From: Dyadobacter alkalitolerans DSM 23607
Lineage (GTDB): Bacteria; Bacteroidota; Bacteroidia; Cytophagales; Spirosomataceae
DNA: 64,000 bases
Reading direction: 5' to 3'
Assembly (NCBI RefSeq): GCF_000428845.1
Contig: NZ_AUAS01000007.1
Location: 186,001 to 250,000, forward strand
Positions 15,698-24,963 of this stretch are shown piece by piece. Position numbers and translations under genes: made by a program. The notes beneath the pieces were generated by a model. The model worked only from the letters and a program-made list of their open reading frames with translations, had not been told where the DNA came from and ran no database searches. Each line of letters starts with the position of its first letter. Within the stretch, counting starts at the first letter, position 1.

Positions 15698-18600
15698 ATG
15701 TTTAAACAATTATCAGCCCTGCTGACCTGTCTTACGATCGGCGTGATCGCGCATGCGCAGGAGACTTTCCCCCAAAACGGAGCCTATGACGACCGGCCGG
15801 GGCGCTATGCTTTTACAAACGCAAACATTGTTGTCGATTCCAAAACTACAATCCTGAAAGGGACCATGCTCATTGAAAACGGGATCATCCGTGAAGTGGG
15901 CAAGCAGGTAAAAATTCCTGCGGGCACCGTGGTGATGGATTTGAAAGAAAAATATATTTATCCTTCCCTCATTGACCTGGATTCGGATTATGGAATGCCG
16001 GAAGTGAAGCGCGAACGGACAGGCGGAGGCAGGCAAACGCCGCAACTGGAATCCAATAAAAAAGGCGCATTTGGCTGGAACCAGGCTATTCAGCCTGAAA
16101 ATGACGCGAGCTTAATGTTTACTCCCGACGCTAAAAAAGCCGAGGAGCTTCGCAAAATCGGTTTCGGGACCGTGCTTGTTCACCCACATGACGGGATTGT
16201 GCGCGGAAACGGCGCAGTAGTAACATTGACCGACGAGGCTGCCAACAAAGCATTGTTGAAAAGAAAAGCGTCGGCCCATTATTCATTCAGCAAAGGCACT
16301 TCTTCGCAGACTTACCCGTCGTCTACTATGGGCGTAGTGGCGCTGCTAAGGCAGAATTATTACGATGCCGACTGGTACGCCAAAACAGAAAAGGCGAAGG
16401 AAACCAACCTTTCGCTGGAAGCATTTAATCAGATCAAAACCCTTCCTTCCTTTTTTGAAACCAATGACAAATACAGCATTCTGCGTGCGGATAGGGTCGG
16501 TGATGAGTTTGGAATACAATACATTATCAAAGGCGGCGGCGATGAATATCAGCGCATTAAAGAAATAAAAGCCACGAAAGCCACATTGATCTTGCCCCTT
16601 CAATTTCCGGATGCTTATGACGTTGCCGATCCCTGGGACGCGGATCTGGTGAGCGTGGCGCAGCTGAAACATTGGGAAATGGCGCCCAAGAATGCATCCG
16701 AAGTTGCGAAGGCCGAAATCCCGTTTGCATTCACCGTTTCGGGCTTGAAAAACAAGGGCGATTTTTGGAAAAATATAAAAACAGCCATTGAATACGGCCT
16801 GCCGAAAGAAAAGGCATTGGAAGCATTAACTACTATTCCTGCAAGCCTGATCAAGGCGGAAGGGCAGGTAGGGAGCCTGAAAAGCGGGTTGCTGGCCAAC
16901 TTCATCATCACTTCCGGCGACCTGTTTGGGAAGGATAATGTGATTTATGAAAACTGGATACAGGGAAAGCAATTTGTGCTGTCGGCCATGAATGCGCCGG
17001 ATGTGCGCGGGACTTATGCGCTCTCGGTGAACAACCAGCCTGTGGGCAAATTGCAGATCATGGGTGCATTGGATAAGCCTGATTATAAGATCATTGTCCA
17101 GGATTCCGTGAAAGTAACGCCTAAGGTTATCTTGTCGGACAAGTTGCTGACGATGACTTACCAGGCCGATAAAAATGCAGGAACGACGCGCCTGACGGGC
17201 TGGATGGCCGGAACAAATCTTTCCGGGGAAGGCGTTCTGCCGAATGGGAATGTTGTCCCCTGGTCGGCTGCATTAACCGAGAAATATCAGCCTGTGGCAA
17301 GCAAAGATTCCACCATTGCCAAAGTGAAGGAAACCGGGCCGGTTTATTATCCTTTTGTTGGCTTTGGAAATGAAACATTGCCTGTGGCGGAAACGGTTTT
17401 GATGAAAAACGCGACGATCTGGACCAACGAGAAAGAAGGCATTTTACAGAATGCAGACGTCCTTGTTCAGAATGGTAAGATTGCGGAAGTAGGCAAAGCA
17501 TTGTCGGCGCCTTCGGGGACAAAAACCATTGACGGAACGGGTAAGCATTTGACCAGCGGCATTATCGACGAGCATTCGCACATTGCGCTTTTCACGATTA
17601 ATGAAGGCGGACAAACCAGCTCAGCCGAGGTGAGAATGAGCGACGTGATCAACCCGGATGACGTGAACATTTATCGCCAACTGGCGGGTGGCGTAACAAC
17701 TTCTCATCTGCTGCATGGATCTGCAAACTCAATTGGCGGACAAAGTGCCTTAATCAAGCTGAAATGGGGCGCGAGTCAATCTGAAATGCTGATTCCGGAG
17801 GTGAAAACGATCAAGTTTGCTTTGGGAGAAAATGTGAAGCAGTCCAACTGGGGCGACATTGTTCGCACGCGTTTCCCGCAAACCAGAATGGGCGTGGAGC
17901 AGGTGTTTTTTGATCATTTTTTGAGGGCAAAAGATTACGCGGCCCAATGGAAATCCTACAATGCCGGTTCGAAAAAACAAGCTGCAAATGCACCAAGACG
18001 CGATATTGAACTGGATGCATTGGCCGAAATCCTGGCGAGCGAACGTTTCATTACTTGCCATTCCTACGTGCAGTCCGAGATTAATATGCTCATGCATGTA
18101 GCTGATTCCCTGAATTTTAAGATCAACACATTTACCCACATTCTGGAAGGTTACAAGCTGGCCGACAAGATGGCGAAACGTGGCATAGGCGGCTCCACAT
18201 TCGGGGACTGGTGGGCTTATAAAATGGAAGTAAAAGAGGCGATTCCATATAATGCAGCATTAATGTATCATGAAGGCGTAACCGTGGCGATCAACTCCGA
18301 CGATGCTGAAATGGCGCGCAGACTGAACCAGGAAGCGGCTAAAACGGTGGAATATGGTGGTGTGCCTGAAGAAGAAGCCTGGAAAATGGTGACGCTGAAC
18401 CCTGCGAAATTGCTGCATGTGGACAATCGCCTGGGAAGTGTGAAACCTGGAAAAGATGCTGATCTGGTGCTCTGGAATGCGCATCCGCTTTCTATTTACG
18501 CAAGACCTGAGTTTACGATGGTGGAAGGCGCTGTTTATTTTGACAGGAAAAAAGATGAAGAAAAGCAGAAAACAATGGCTTTGGAACGTGAGCGGCTGAT

Positions 18601-18724
18601 CCAGAAAATGCTGGGCGACAAAGCCGAAGGAAAACCGACGCAAAAACCACAAGCTACGCAGCCCAAAATGTGGCATTGTGAGGACATTGTGGGCGTTCAC
18701 ACCGAGCACGAAACAGGACATTAA
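15698..18724 (+). CDS. Large secreted amidohydrolase, tandem domains (one degenerate, one intact)
   Basis: 1008 residues with a signal peptide ending near HAQE. Two amidohydrolase domains of the imidazolonepropionase-like type follow. In the first (about 25-430) the metal-binding HxH after the first strand is replaced (YIYPSLIDLDSDYG), so it should be inactive. The second (about 560-950) keeps HSH in GIIDEHSHIALF, a His in TCHSYV, a His in FTHILEG and the Asp in INSDDAEMA, plus the C-terminal KPGKDADLVLWNAHPL. Likely periplasmic; substrate unknown. It is followed after 33 bp by a second amidohydrolase, a pairing common in Bacteroidota. Confidence 0.87.
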   Translation: MFKQLSALLTCLTIGVIAHAQETFPQNGAYDDRPGRYAFTNANIVVDSKTTILKGTMLIENGIIREVGKQVKIPAGTVVMDLKEKYIYPSLIDLDSDYGMPEVKRERTGGGRQTPQLESNKKGAFGWNQAIQPENDASLMFTPDAKKAEELRKIGFGTVLVHPHDGIVRGNGAVVTLTDEAANKALLKRKASAHYSFSKGTSSQTYPSSTMGVVALLRQNYYDADWYAKTEKAKETNLSLEAFNQIKTLPSFFETNDKYSILRADRVGDEFGIQYIIKGGGDEYQRIKEIKATKATLILPLQFPDAYDVADPWDADLVSVAQLKHWEMAPKNASEVAKAEIPFAFTVSGLKNKGDFWKNIKTAIEYGLPKEKALEALTTIPASLIKAEGQVGSLKSGLLANFIITSGDLFGKDNVIYENWIQGKQFVLSAMNAPDVRGTYALSVNNQPVGKLQIMGALDKPDYKIIVQDSVKVTPKVILSDKLLTMTYQADKNAGTTRLTGWMAGTNLSGEGVLPNGNVVPWSAALTEKYQPVASKDSTIAKVKETGPVYYPFVGFGNETLPVAETVLMKNATIWTNEKEGILQNADVLVQNGKIAEVGKALSAPSGTKTIDGTGKHLTSGIIDEHSHIALFTINEGGQTSSAEVRMSDVINPDDVNIYRQLAGGVTTSHLLHGSANSIGGQSALIKLKWGASQSEMLIPEVKTIKFALGENVKQSNWGDIVRTRFPQTRMGVEQVFFDHFLRAKDYAAQWKSYNAGSKKQAANAPRRDIELDALAEILASERFITCHSYVQSEINMLMHVADSLNFKINTFTHILEGYKLADKMAKRGIGGSTFGDWWAYKMEVKEAIPYNAALMYHEGVTVAINSDDAEMARRLNQEAAKTVEYGGVPEEEAWKMVTLNPAKLLHVDNRLGSVKPGKDADLVLWNAHPLSIYARPEFTMVEGAVYFDRKKDEEKQKTMALERERLIQKMLGDKAEGKPTQKPQATQPKMWHCEDIVGVHTEHETGH

Positions 18725-18757
18725 TTTTCTTAATCATCAGGATTTCAACTCATTATC

Positions 18758-20080
18758 ATGATAAAACATAACATTAAGCGCCGGATGACAGGCTTGCTGC
18801 TGGGCATTGCCGCATGCGTCACCACCGGGAATGCGCAAAACCCGGCTCCGGCATTCAAACAAACAAAAATGATCCTCGTTACCGGCGCAACCATTCACGT
18901 GGGCAACGGGCAAGTGATTGAAAATGGCTCCATCGCCTTTGATAATGGCATTATTACGGCAGTGGGCACCACGGGATCTGTTTCTGGTGCCAATGGCGCC
19001 GAGGTGATCGATGCCAAGGGAAAGCACATTTATCCAGGCATTATTTCACTCAACACGACCGTTGGTTTGCAGGAAATTGCTTCGGTAAGGGCGACTTTGG
19101 ATTATAACGAAGTCGGCCAAATCAACCCGCACGTTCGCGCGCTGGTGGCTTACAACACCGATTCCGAAGTGATCCCGACCTTGCGCGGCAATGGTATTCT
19201 GCTTTCTCAGGCCGTGCCGCAGGGCGGCGTGATTTCGGGTTCGTCCTCTGTTTTTTACAGCGATGGCTGGAACTGGGAGGATGCGGTTTTGGTCAAGGAC
19301 GATGGCATCTGGCTGAGCTGGCCGCCATTTTTGTCGAGCAGTTTTAATTATGAAGATTTCACGGTTTCGGTTAAGAGAAATGACAAGCGCACTGAGGCCA
19401 TTAATGTCTTCCGTTCCACATTTGCAGATGCGAGAGCTTATGCGGAAACGCAGTCGCCCGGTTCTGTGAACCTGCGCCTGGCTGCGATGAAGCCGCTTTT
19501 TGATGGCTCGGCCAATTTGTACATTCGTGCAGAGTATGGGAAGGACATTATTGAAGCGGTAAATTTTGCGAAGGAAAATGGGGTCAAAAAAATCGTGATC
19601 GTGGGCGGCGATGAGTCTTACAAAGTCGCTGCCTTCCTGAAAGAAAACCAGATTCCCGTGGTTCTGAACCCTACGCACCGCCTGCCCGGCCGTGTGGACG
19701 AACAGGTTTATCTGCCTTACGAGCTGCCCGGCATGTTGCACAAAGCAGGCGTAAAAGTGGCGATCACGTATGCGGACGAATGGTGGCGGACGCGTAACCT
19801 GGCTTTTCTGGCGGGGACGTCGTCAGGATTTGGCAATGTGACGCCAGAGGAAGCATTGCAATTTGTTACCAAAAATGCTGCTGAAATCATCGGCGCTGAC
19901 AAGCTGGTAGGAACATTGGAAAAAGGTAAACAGGCTTCGTTCCTCGTGACGGCCGGGGATATGCTGGATATGCGCGGCAATGTGATCCAGATGGCCTTTA
20001 TTAAGGGCGGGAAAGTGAACCTGGATGATAAACAGAAGCGGCTTTACGAAAAGTATAAAGTCAAATATGGGAAGAAATGA
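18758..20080 (+). CDS. Secreted amidohydrolase-like protein with altered metal site
   Basis: 440 residues with a signal peptide (about 1-27, ending GNAQ). It begins like an imidazolonepropionase-type amidohydrolase: TGATIHVGNGQ and DAKGKHIYPGII. The HxH position instead reads SLNTTVG, and the C-terminal half has ITYADEWWRTRNLAF where the catalytic SDD/SDA segment usually lies. The family end EEALQFVTKNAAEIIG and LEKGKQASFLV is present. It therefore looks like a pseudoenzyme that could act with the upstream 1008-residue protein. Signal peptide and operon place both in the periplasm. Confidence 0.82.
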   Translation: MIKHNIKRRMTGLLLGIAACVTTGNAQNPAPAFKQTKMILVTGATIHVGNGQVIENGSIAFDNGIITAVGTTGSVSGANGAEVIDAKGKHIYPGIISLNTTVGLQEIASVRATLDYNEVGQINPHVRALVAYNTDSEVIPTLRGNGILLSQAVPQGGVISGSSSVFYSDGWNWEDAVLVKDDGIWLSWPPFLSSSFNYEDFTVSVKRNDKRTEAINVFRSTFADARAYAETQSPGSVNLRLAAMKPLFDGSANLYIRAEYGKDIIEAVNFAKENGVKKIVIVGGDESYKVAAFLKENQIPVVLNPTHRLPGRVDEQVYLPYELPGMLHKAGVKVAITYADEWWRTRNLAFLAGTSSGFGNVTPEEALQFVTKNAAEIIGADKLVGTLEKGKQASFLVTAGDMLDMRGNVIQMAFIKGGKVNLDDKQKRLYEKYKVKYGKK

Positions 20081-20084
20081 CATA

Positions 20085-20113
20085 AAAAATGCCGGTCACA
20101 AGCCGGCATTTTT
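20085..20113. terminator. Bidirectional terminator between convergent genes
   Basis: AAAAAATGCCGG pairs with CCGGCATTTTT around a short loop, with A-run and T-run on both sides. It serves the amidohydrolase pair (plus) and the CvfB-like gene (minus). Confidence 0.88.
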
Positions 20114-20116
20114 GTT

Positions 20117-20956
20117 TTAATCTTCTACAACCAGCCTAATGCCGTCATCACCGATCTTGATCAGGCCTTGTCTGTAAAGCCCGCCGATCGCCTTTTTGAA
20201 GACTTTCTTACTGATCTGTAATTTCTTGTAAATATCCTCCGGCGAGCTGTTATCTGATAAATTCAGGAAACCGTTCGCTTTTTTCAGTTGGTCCAAAATA
20301 GCCTGTGCAGTCGGTTCCACCACTTCATAACCCGTTTTTTGCAGGCTGAGGTCCAGCTTGTTTTCTTCCCTTATTTTTTTGACATAACCCCTTAAAGAAT
20401 CCCCAACATTGATTTCGCGGAAAATTTCATTCGCGTAGATCAAACCTTTGTGATATTGATTCACAATGGCATTGTAACCCAAATCTGATTTTGAAAAAAT
20501 CAGCAGATCCACTTCATCGCCTTCGGCAACTGTAAGTCTTTCGTTTTCGAGAAAACGGTCGATCTTGGTGGACGCAATCAGGCGCGAAGATTTTTGGTCG
20601 AGATAAAGGAAAACGACGTGCCATTCTCCGAGCTGCATCGGCGTGCTTTGTTCGCGGAACGGCACGAAAAGGTCTTTAATTAAACCCCAATCCATGAAAG
20701 CGCCGTGCTCTGTAACATCCGTTACTTCCAGAAAAGCAAATTGATTACGGATGATTTTCGGCGTTTCCGTGGTCGCTACGGGCCGGTCTTCGGAATCCAG
20801 GTAAACGAACACCTTAATGGTGTCGCCGATCTGCATTTCGTCTGTTAAATATTGATTTGGCAAAAGGACTTCTTCGCCTTCGACATCACTCAGGAACATG
20901 CCGACGCTGGTTAAGCGCTCAATGGTGAGGTGATTGTATTTTCCTATAAAAAGCAT
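20117..20956 (-). CDS. cvfB: CvfB-like S1 RNA-binding protein
   Basis: 279 residues of usual CvfB length: several S1-like OB domains (about 1-220; GEEVLLPNQYL, VTDVTEHGAFMDWGL, VGDSLRGYVKKIREENKLDL) and a C-terminal winged helix (about 225-275). CvfB in Staphylococcus aureus binds RNA and affects virulence gene expression; in Bacteroidota the role is unknown. A TACATTTG box (20987-20980 on the minus strand) lies just upstream and could be its -7 element. Cytosolic; no operon partner. Confidence 0.87.
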   Translation of the reverse strand: MLFIGKYNHLTIERLTSVGMFLSDVEGEEVLLPNQYLTDEMQIGDTIKVFVYLDSEDRPVATTETPKIIRNQFAFLEVTDVTEHGAFMDWGLIKDLFVPFREQSTPMQLGEWHVVFLYLDQKSSRLIASTKIDRFLENERLTVAEGDEVDLLIFSKSDLGYNAIVNQYHKGLIYANEIFREINVGDSLRGYVKKIREENKLDLSLQKTGYEVVEPTAQAILDQLKKANGFLNLSDNSSPEDIYKKLQISKKVFKKAIGGLYRQGLIKIGDDGIRLVVED

Positions 20957-21005
20957 TCGCTATTGTACAAAAGTTTGCGCAAATGTACGGTTTTCAACCG
21001 TAGGA

Positions 21006-23411
21006 TTAGTCTTCTTCACCTTCGCTGCCTTTGTTATCCATTCTTTCCTTTTCTTTGGAGCGGTTGAGGCGGTAGGCAAATGTTACCAAAAACTGCCTCG
21101 CACGCCACTGGAATTCCGAACGGGAATAGTAACCGGCATTCTCGACAATGCTGCGTCTTTTCTGAGAGTTGAGCAAATCACGCACGCTGGCAGTAATGGT
21201 TCCTCTCCCTTTGAGAATATCTCTGGAAAGCCCAAGGTCGATAAAATAGATGGCCAAATCGCGTCCCTGCGTTGTTTTCCGTGGTGCGCGGTAATTGAAT
21301 GAGGACTGAAAATCAACAGATTTAAACAATGTAACCCTTGACGAAAACCGGCTTGTCCAGGAATAAGTGTCGCTTTTTAAAGCCTTATCCTGGTAAAAAC
21401 CTTCATTAATGGCCCTGAAAATATTCGCGTTTCCTGTCAGTTTCCACCAGGGCGCCGGGTCATAAGTGAGGTTAAATTCAAATCCATAGGAATCGCCGGT
21501 GGAAAGATTGATAGGTGTAATGGTGGTAAAACCCGTAGAATCAACGGAAGTAATGTTCTCTACAACGCCAAGCCTGTGACGATAGTAAATGCTGGATAGC
21601 AATGAGCCCTTCGGCATATTCAGCAAATGTCCGGCTTCAAACGAATGCGTGAATTCCGGATTCAGCAATGGGTTACCGGCGCGGAAAACGCGGGAATCGC
21701 TGAAATTAGAGAAGGGTAGGAGGTCGCGGAAATTGGGGCGGCTGAGGCGGTAACTGTAACTCAGCTGAACAGTTTGCGCATCCGCAACTTTGTACGACGT
21801 ATGAATGCTTGGAAAAAGATTAAAATAGCCACGGTGATTGCGCTCATTCGTCTTTTTAAGCTCCGTAGTAATGTCCGAATATTCTCCCCTTAACCCCGCT
21901 TGAACAAACACTTTACCAAACTGATTGCTGGCCATGACATAACCTGCATGGATTTTTTCGTCGTAAGCAAACCGGTTATCATACTGGTCCAGAATGATCC
22001 AATCCATCTGCTCGTCCTGCTGATGCACCGAAAAATCATTGTCCAGCAACCGGATGGACGTTTTTAGTCCAGCTTCTATTTTTCCATCTTTCCCAATAGG
22101 TTGAATGTAGTCGAGCTGGGCAAGGAATGTCTTTTCATCTTCGGTATTAAATGCACGCTGCATAATGCCGGTGGGATCGAGATTTGAAAACTCCCGGTAA
22201 CGCGCGGATTCCGTTTCGTCACTAATGATGTATTTGGAATTGAATGTCAGGCTTTGTCCTTTTTTGTCAAATTTCTTTTCATAATTCAATGCTGCCTCAA
22301 TGTTCGTTCTTGGCTCGGCTTCTCTTTCCGTACGCGTAACGGTTTGTGTCAGCACATTGTTAAAATCATAATCCATGTAATCCAGCTGTGACCTGTTGTT
22401 ATTCATGGACTTACGGTAAGAAACCGTCGCTGTAACCGTGTTAAAATTGTTCAGAAAATAATCCAGACCAACCATAAAGTTGTTGGAAGTTCCCGAGCGC
22501 GTGCGAGCCGAACGTTGCTCGTAGACAAAACTCGTATCCGAGCTGTTATATTCTTGCCGGGAATTGCCGCGACCAGGACCTTCGCGATACATTAAGCCGT
22601 AATTAGCAATCAGATTCACCTTTTTACGTCTATAATTAAGATTGAAAGAGCCGCCGAAATTAGAGGGATAACCGGCAGTCGCCGTGAACGAACCATTCAA
22701 TCCGTAACGGATATTTTTCTTCATCACAATGTTCAGAATCCCAACTTCGCCTTCTGCATCATAACGCGATGAAGGATTGGTAATGATCTCAATGCTTTCG
22801 ATCAGGTCGCCGGGAATCTGCCGCAATGCTTCCGCCGGATTTAAGCCGATCATTCCGGATTGCTTTCCATCGATCAGAATCCGGACGTTACCGCTTCCCC
22901 TTAATGCTACATTTCCTTCCACATCAACAGTTACTGAAGGCATATTATTTAAGATATCCGATGCATTGCTTCCAATATTGCTCAGGTCTTTTCCAACATT
23001 AAAAACACGTTTATCGAGCTGCAATTCCATCTGGCTTTTTTCCCCGCGCACGAGCACTTCTTCCAAGACTTTTGAATTCGATTGAAGTGAAATTATTCCA
23101 AGGTCCAGGTTCTGGCTGGCCACATTCACGTTGGGGACAATCTTCTCATCCAAAGTGAGATACGTGATTTTGAGAAAATAATTTCCCGGTGCAGCAGGAA
23201 ATTCGAAAAGGCCTTTGTCGTCAGAAGCAATGCCGCCTGTCAGGCTCGAATCCTTCGCAGAATAGAGTGCGACATTGGCAAACAAAACCGGATTCTTATC
23301 CCCATCCTCCAATTTGCCTTTAATTAAGAAAGTCTCCGCTGGCTCTTCCTGTGCAAAACCTTGCAGGTTGATCAAAAGCAATAGCAAAAACGGGAGCCGG
23401 AAATTTCTCAT
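21006..23411 (-). CDS. TonB-dependent outer-membrane receptor family protein (OMP_b-brl_3 type)
   Basis: 801 residues. A signal peptide (about 1-20) is followed by a carboxypeptidase-regulatory-like domain (about 28-110), a TonB plug (about 120-230, with PSVTVDVEGNVALRGSGNV and ITNPSSRYDAEGEVGILNI) and an outer-membrane barrel to the C-terminus. This is the common Bacteroidota family of TonB receptor-like proteins not paired with SusD. The tail after the barrel is charged (KEKERMDNKGSEGEED), which is unusual since barrels normally end in an aromatic residue. It lies downstream of the efflux operon but has a terminator between, so is likely independent. Cargo unknown. Confidence 0.86.
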   Translation of the reverse strand: MRNFRLPFLLLLLINLQGFAQEEPAETFLIKGKLEDGDKNPVLFANVALYSAKDSSLTGGIASDDKGLFEFPAAPGNYFLKITYLTLDEKIVPNVNVASQNLDLGIISLQSNSKVLEEVLVRGEKSQMELQLDKRVFNVGKDLSNIGSNASDILNNMPSVTVDVEGNVALRGSGNVRILIDGKQSGMIGLNPAEALRQIPGDLIESIEIITNPSSRYDAEGEVGILNIVMKKNIRYGLNGSFTATAGYPSNFGGSFNLNYRRKKVNLIANYGLMYREGPGRGNSRQEYNSSDTSFVYEQRSARTRSGTSNNFMVGLDYFLNNFNTVTATVSYRKSMNNNRSQLDYMDYDFNNVLTQTVTRTEREAEPRTNIEAALNYEKKFDKKGQSLTFNSKYIISDETESARYREFSNLDPTGIMQRAFNTEDEKTFLAQLDYIQPIGKDGKIEAGLKTSIRLLDNDFSVHQQDEQMDWIILDQYDNRFAYDEKIHAGYVMASNQFGKVFVQAGLRGEYSDITTELKKTNERNHRGYFNLFPSIHTSYKVADAQTVQLSYSYRLSRPNFRDLLPFSNFSDSRVFRAGNPLLNPEFTHSFEAGHLLNMPKGSLLSSIYYRHRLGVVENITSVDSTGFTTITPINLSTGDSYGFEFNLTYDPAPWWKLTGNANIFRAINEGFYQDKALKSDTYSWTSRFSSRVTLFKSVDFQSSFNYRAPRKTTQGRDLAIYFIDLGLSRDILKGRGTITASVRDLLNSQKRRSIVENAGYYSRSEFQWRARQFLVTFAYRLNRSKEKERMDNKGSEGEED

Positions 23412-23529
23412 GACGTTAAGTTGAAGGAAGTAAGTCTGTTAGATGGGCGAAACCGTGAAAGGTTTAATCTCTTTTTAATCTCGATAAACAAAAAGGAGAA
23501 AAACCTATGCCACCAACGCTTCTTCCTGC

Positions 23530-23570
23530 GCAAAAAGAAAGGGCTGACTATTTGATAGCCAGCCCTTTAA
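23530..23570 (-). terminator. Terminator after the RND efflux operon
   Basis: A long hairpin: AAAGGGCTG (23538-23546) with CAGCCCTTT (23560-23568), extended inside by CTAT/ATAG around a 3-base loop with one mismatch. On the minus strand it is followed by CTTTTTG. It ends the adaptor-RND-TolC transcript before the receptor gene. Confidence 0.8.
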
Positions 23571-23589
23571 TCAAAATGAGATTCGAATG

Positions 23590-24918
23590 CTATTGCAAGG
23601 TGTTACTAAGCCTTTTCAGCTCGATTTCGGCCGCTTTGGCTGCATAATTCAGGTTGATCATCCGGTAACCCGCATCTTCGAAACTCCGCTGGGCCTCACG
23701 CACATCAATGATTGTTGCCTGGATCAGTTCAAAACGTTGTAATGTAAGATCCAAGAGCTGTTTTGCCAGGTTAAAGTTGCGTTTTTGTGTTTCAAGTTGT
23801 TCGAGCGAGGTCAGGAAAGTCTGATACATTTTCACTGCACCTGCATTGTAATCGCGCACAATAGAACTTCGTTGCAACTTGGCGCTTTCCGTGTTAATCT
23901 CCGCAACCTGCTGCTGTCTTTTAAACGCCGAACCGTTGTAAATCGGGATAGCGAGCGTGAGGCCTGCATTAGGGCCTGCGACCCTGTTCAGCAAGGTAAA
24001 ACCGGCCGCAGTTTGGTTTCTGGAAAAGTTGTAAGCCGTGTTGAACCGCACGGTCGGGTATCTTAATGCAGCCGTTTCGCGGACGATCAGCTCGTTAATG
24101 CGGATTTGATGATCCGCTGCTTTCACGTCTGCATTCGCCGCAATCCGGTCCAGAATGGCGTCAAGTTTAAGCGTATTATCAACCATAATTGTATCCTTAA
24201 TGCTTACCGCCGATTTCGGATCGAGCGTCAGGATGCGAAGCAGTTCGGTTTTGGCGACCTGGGCCACATTCAGCTGGTCCAGAAATGTCTGGTTTAATGT
24301 ATTTAAATCGATTTCGGCTTGAAAAAGATCTGCATTATTGGCCATTCCGGCTTCTTTACGCACTTTCAGGATTTCAAGTCGTTTTTCGGAAGCTTGGATC
24401 GAAGTTCGCACCGTATTCAGGTAACTCAATTGGCGCACGACATCATAATAACTCGTCATTACCAATGCTATTGTGTTCTGGATCTGAGAGTTAAGCAGCT
24501 CCGCGCTCTGATATTGCAGCTCGGCCAGACGTTTTTTTGTGGAAACAACCCTTTTACCATTGTATAATAAAATACCAGCATTCAAGCTGGCCTGTGTGTT
24601 GTTACCCGCTGCTGCATTCCTATTGATCTCAGTTCCGTCCGTTAACTTTTGATTGACCTGTGTGATCTGTTCTGTATTGGAAGCCTGAGCTGTCACCAGC
24701 GGTAAGCCTCCGGCAACGCCATAATTGTTGAGCAGCGTGTTGGCTTCCACATTGTTTTTGGCAATTTCTATCTCGTAATTATTTTTTAAAGCCGTCGCGA
24801 TCGCATCTTCCAGCGTGATCGTAAGGCTGTCGGCCTGCATTGAAAACGCGCTGCTGCTGACCAGCAGAAGCATTAGCAAAAGGTTTTTCTTACATTTCAA
24901 AATCAGGAGCGGGTTCAT
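23590..24918 (-). CDS. TolC family outer-membrane efflux protein
   Basis: 442 residues with a signal peptide ending near AFSMQ and two outer-membrane-efflux repeats (TITLEDAIATALKNNYEIEIAKNN and the second half around ERQ/RNFNLAKQLLDLTLQRFE). Long amphipathic helices form the periplasmic tunnel. It is the last gene of a three-gene operon (adaptor, RND pump, TolC) with 45 bp to the pump gene. Together they would pump compounds from the periplasm or inner membrane to outside. Confidence 0.9.
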   Translation of the reverse strand: MNPLLILKCKKNLLLMLLLVSSSAFSMQADSLTITLEDAIATALKNNYEIEIAKNNVEANTLLNNYGVAGGLPLVTAQASNTEQITQVNQKLTDGTEINRNAAAGNNTQASLNAGILLYNGKRVVSTKKRLAELQYQSAELLNSQIQNTIALVMTSYYDVVRQLSYLNTVRTSIQASEKRLEILKVRKEAGMANNADLFQAEIDLNTLNQTFLDQLNVAQVAKTELLRILTLDPKSAVSIKDTIMVDNTLKLDAILDRIAANADVKAADHQIRINELIVRETAALRYPTVRFNTAYNFSRNQTAAGFTLLNRVAGPNAGLTLAIPIYNGSAFKRQQQVAEINTESAKLQRSSIVRDYNAGAVKMYQTFLTSLEQLETQKRNFNLAKQLLDLTLQRFELIQATIIDVREAQRSFEDAGYRMINLNYAAKAAEIELKRLSNTLQ

Positions 24919-24963
24919 GCAAAGACAATAGTTGATTTATAAATATTTCAGGAAAAATGGCTG

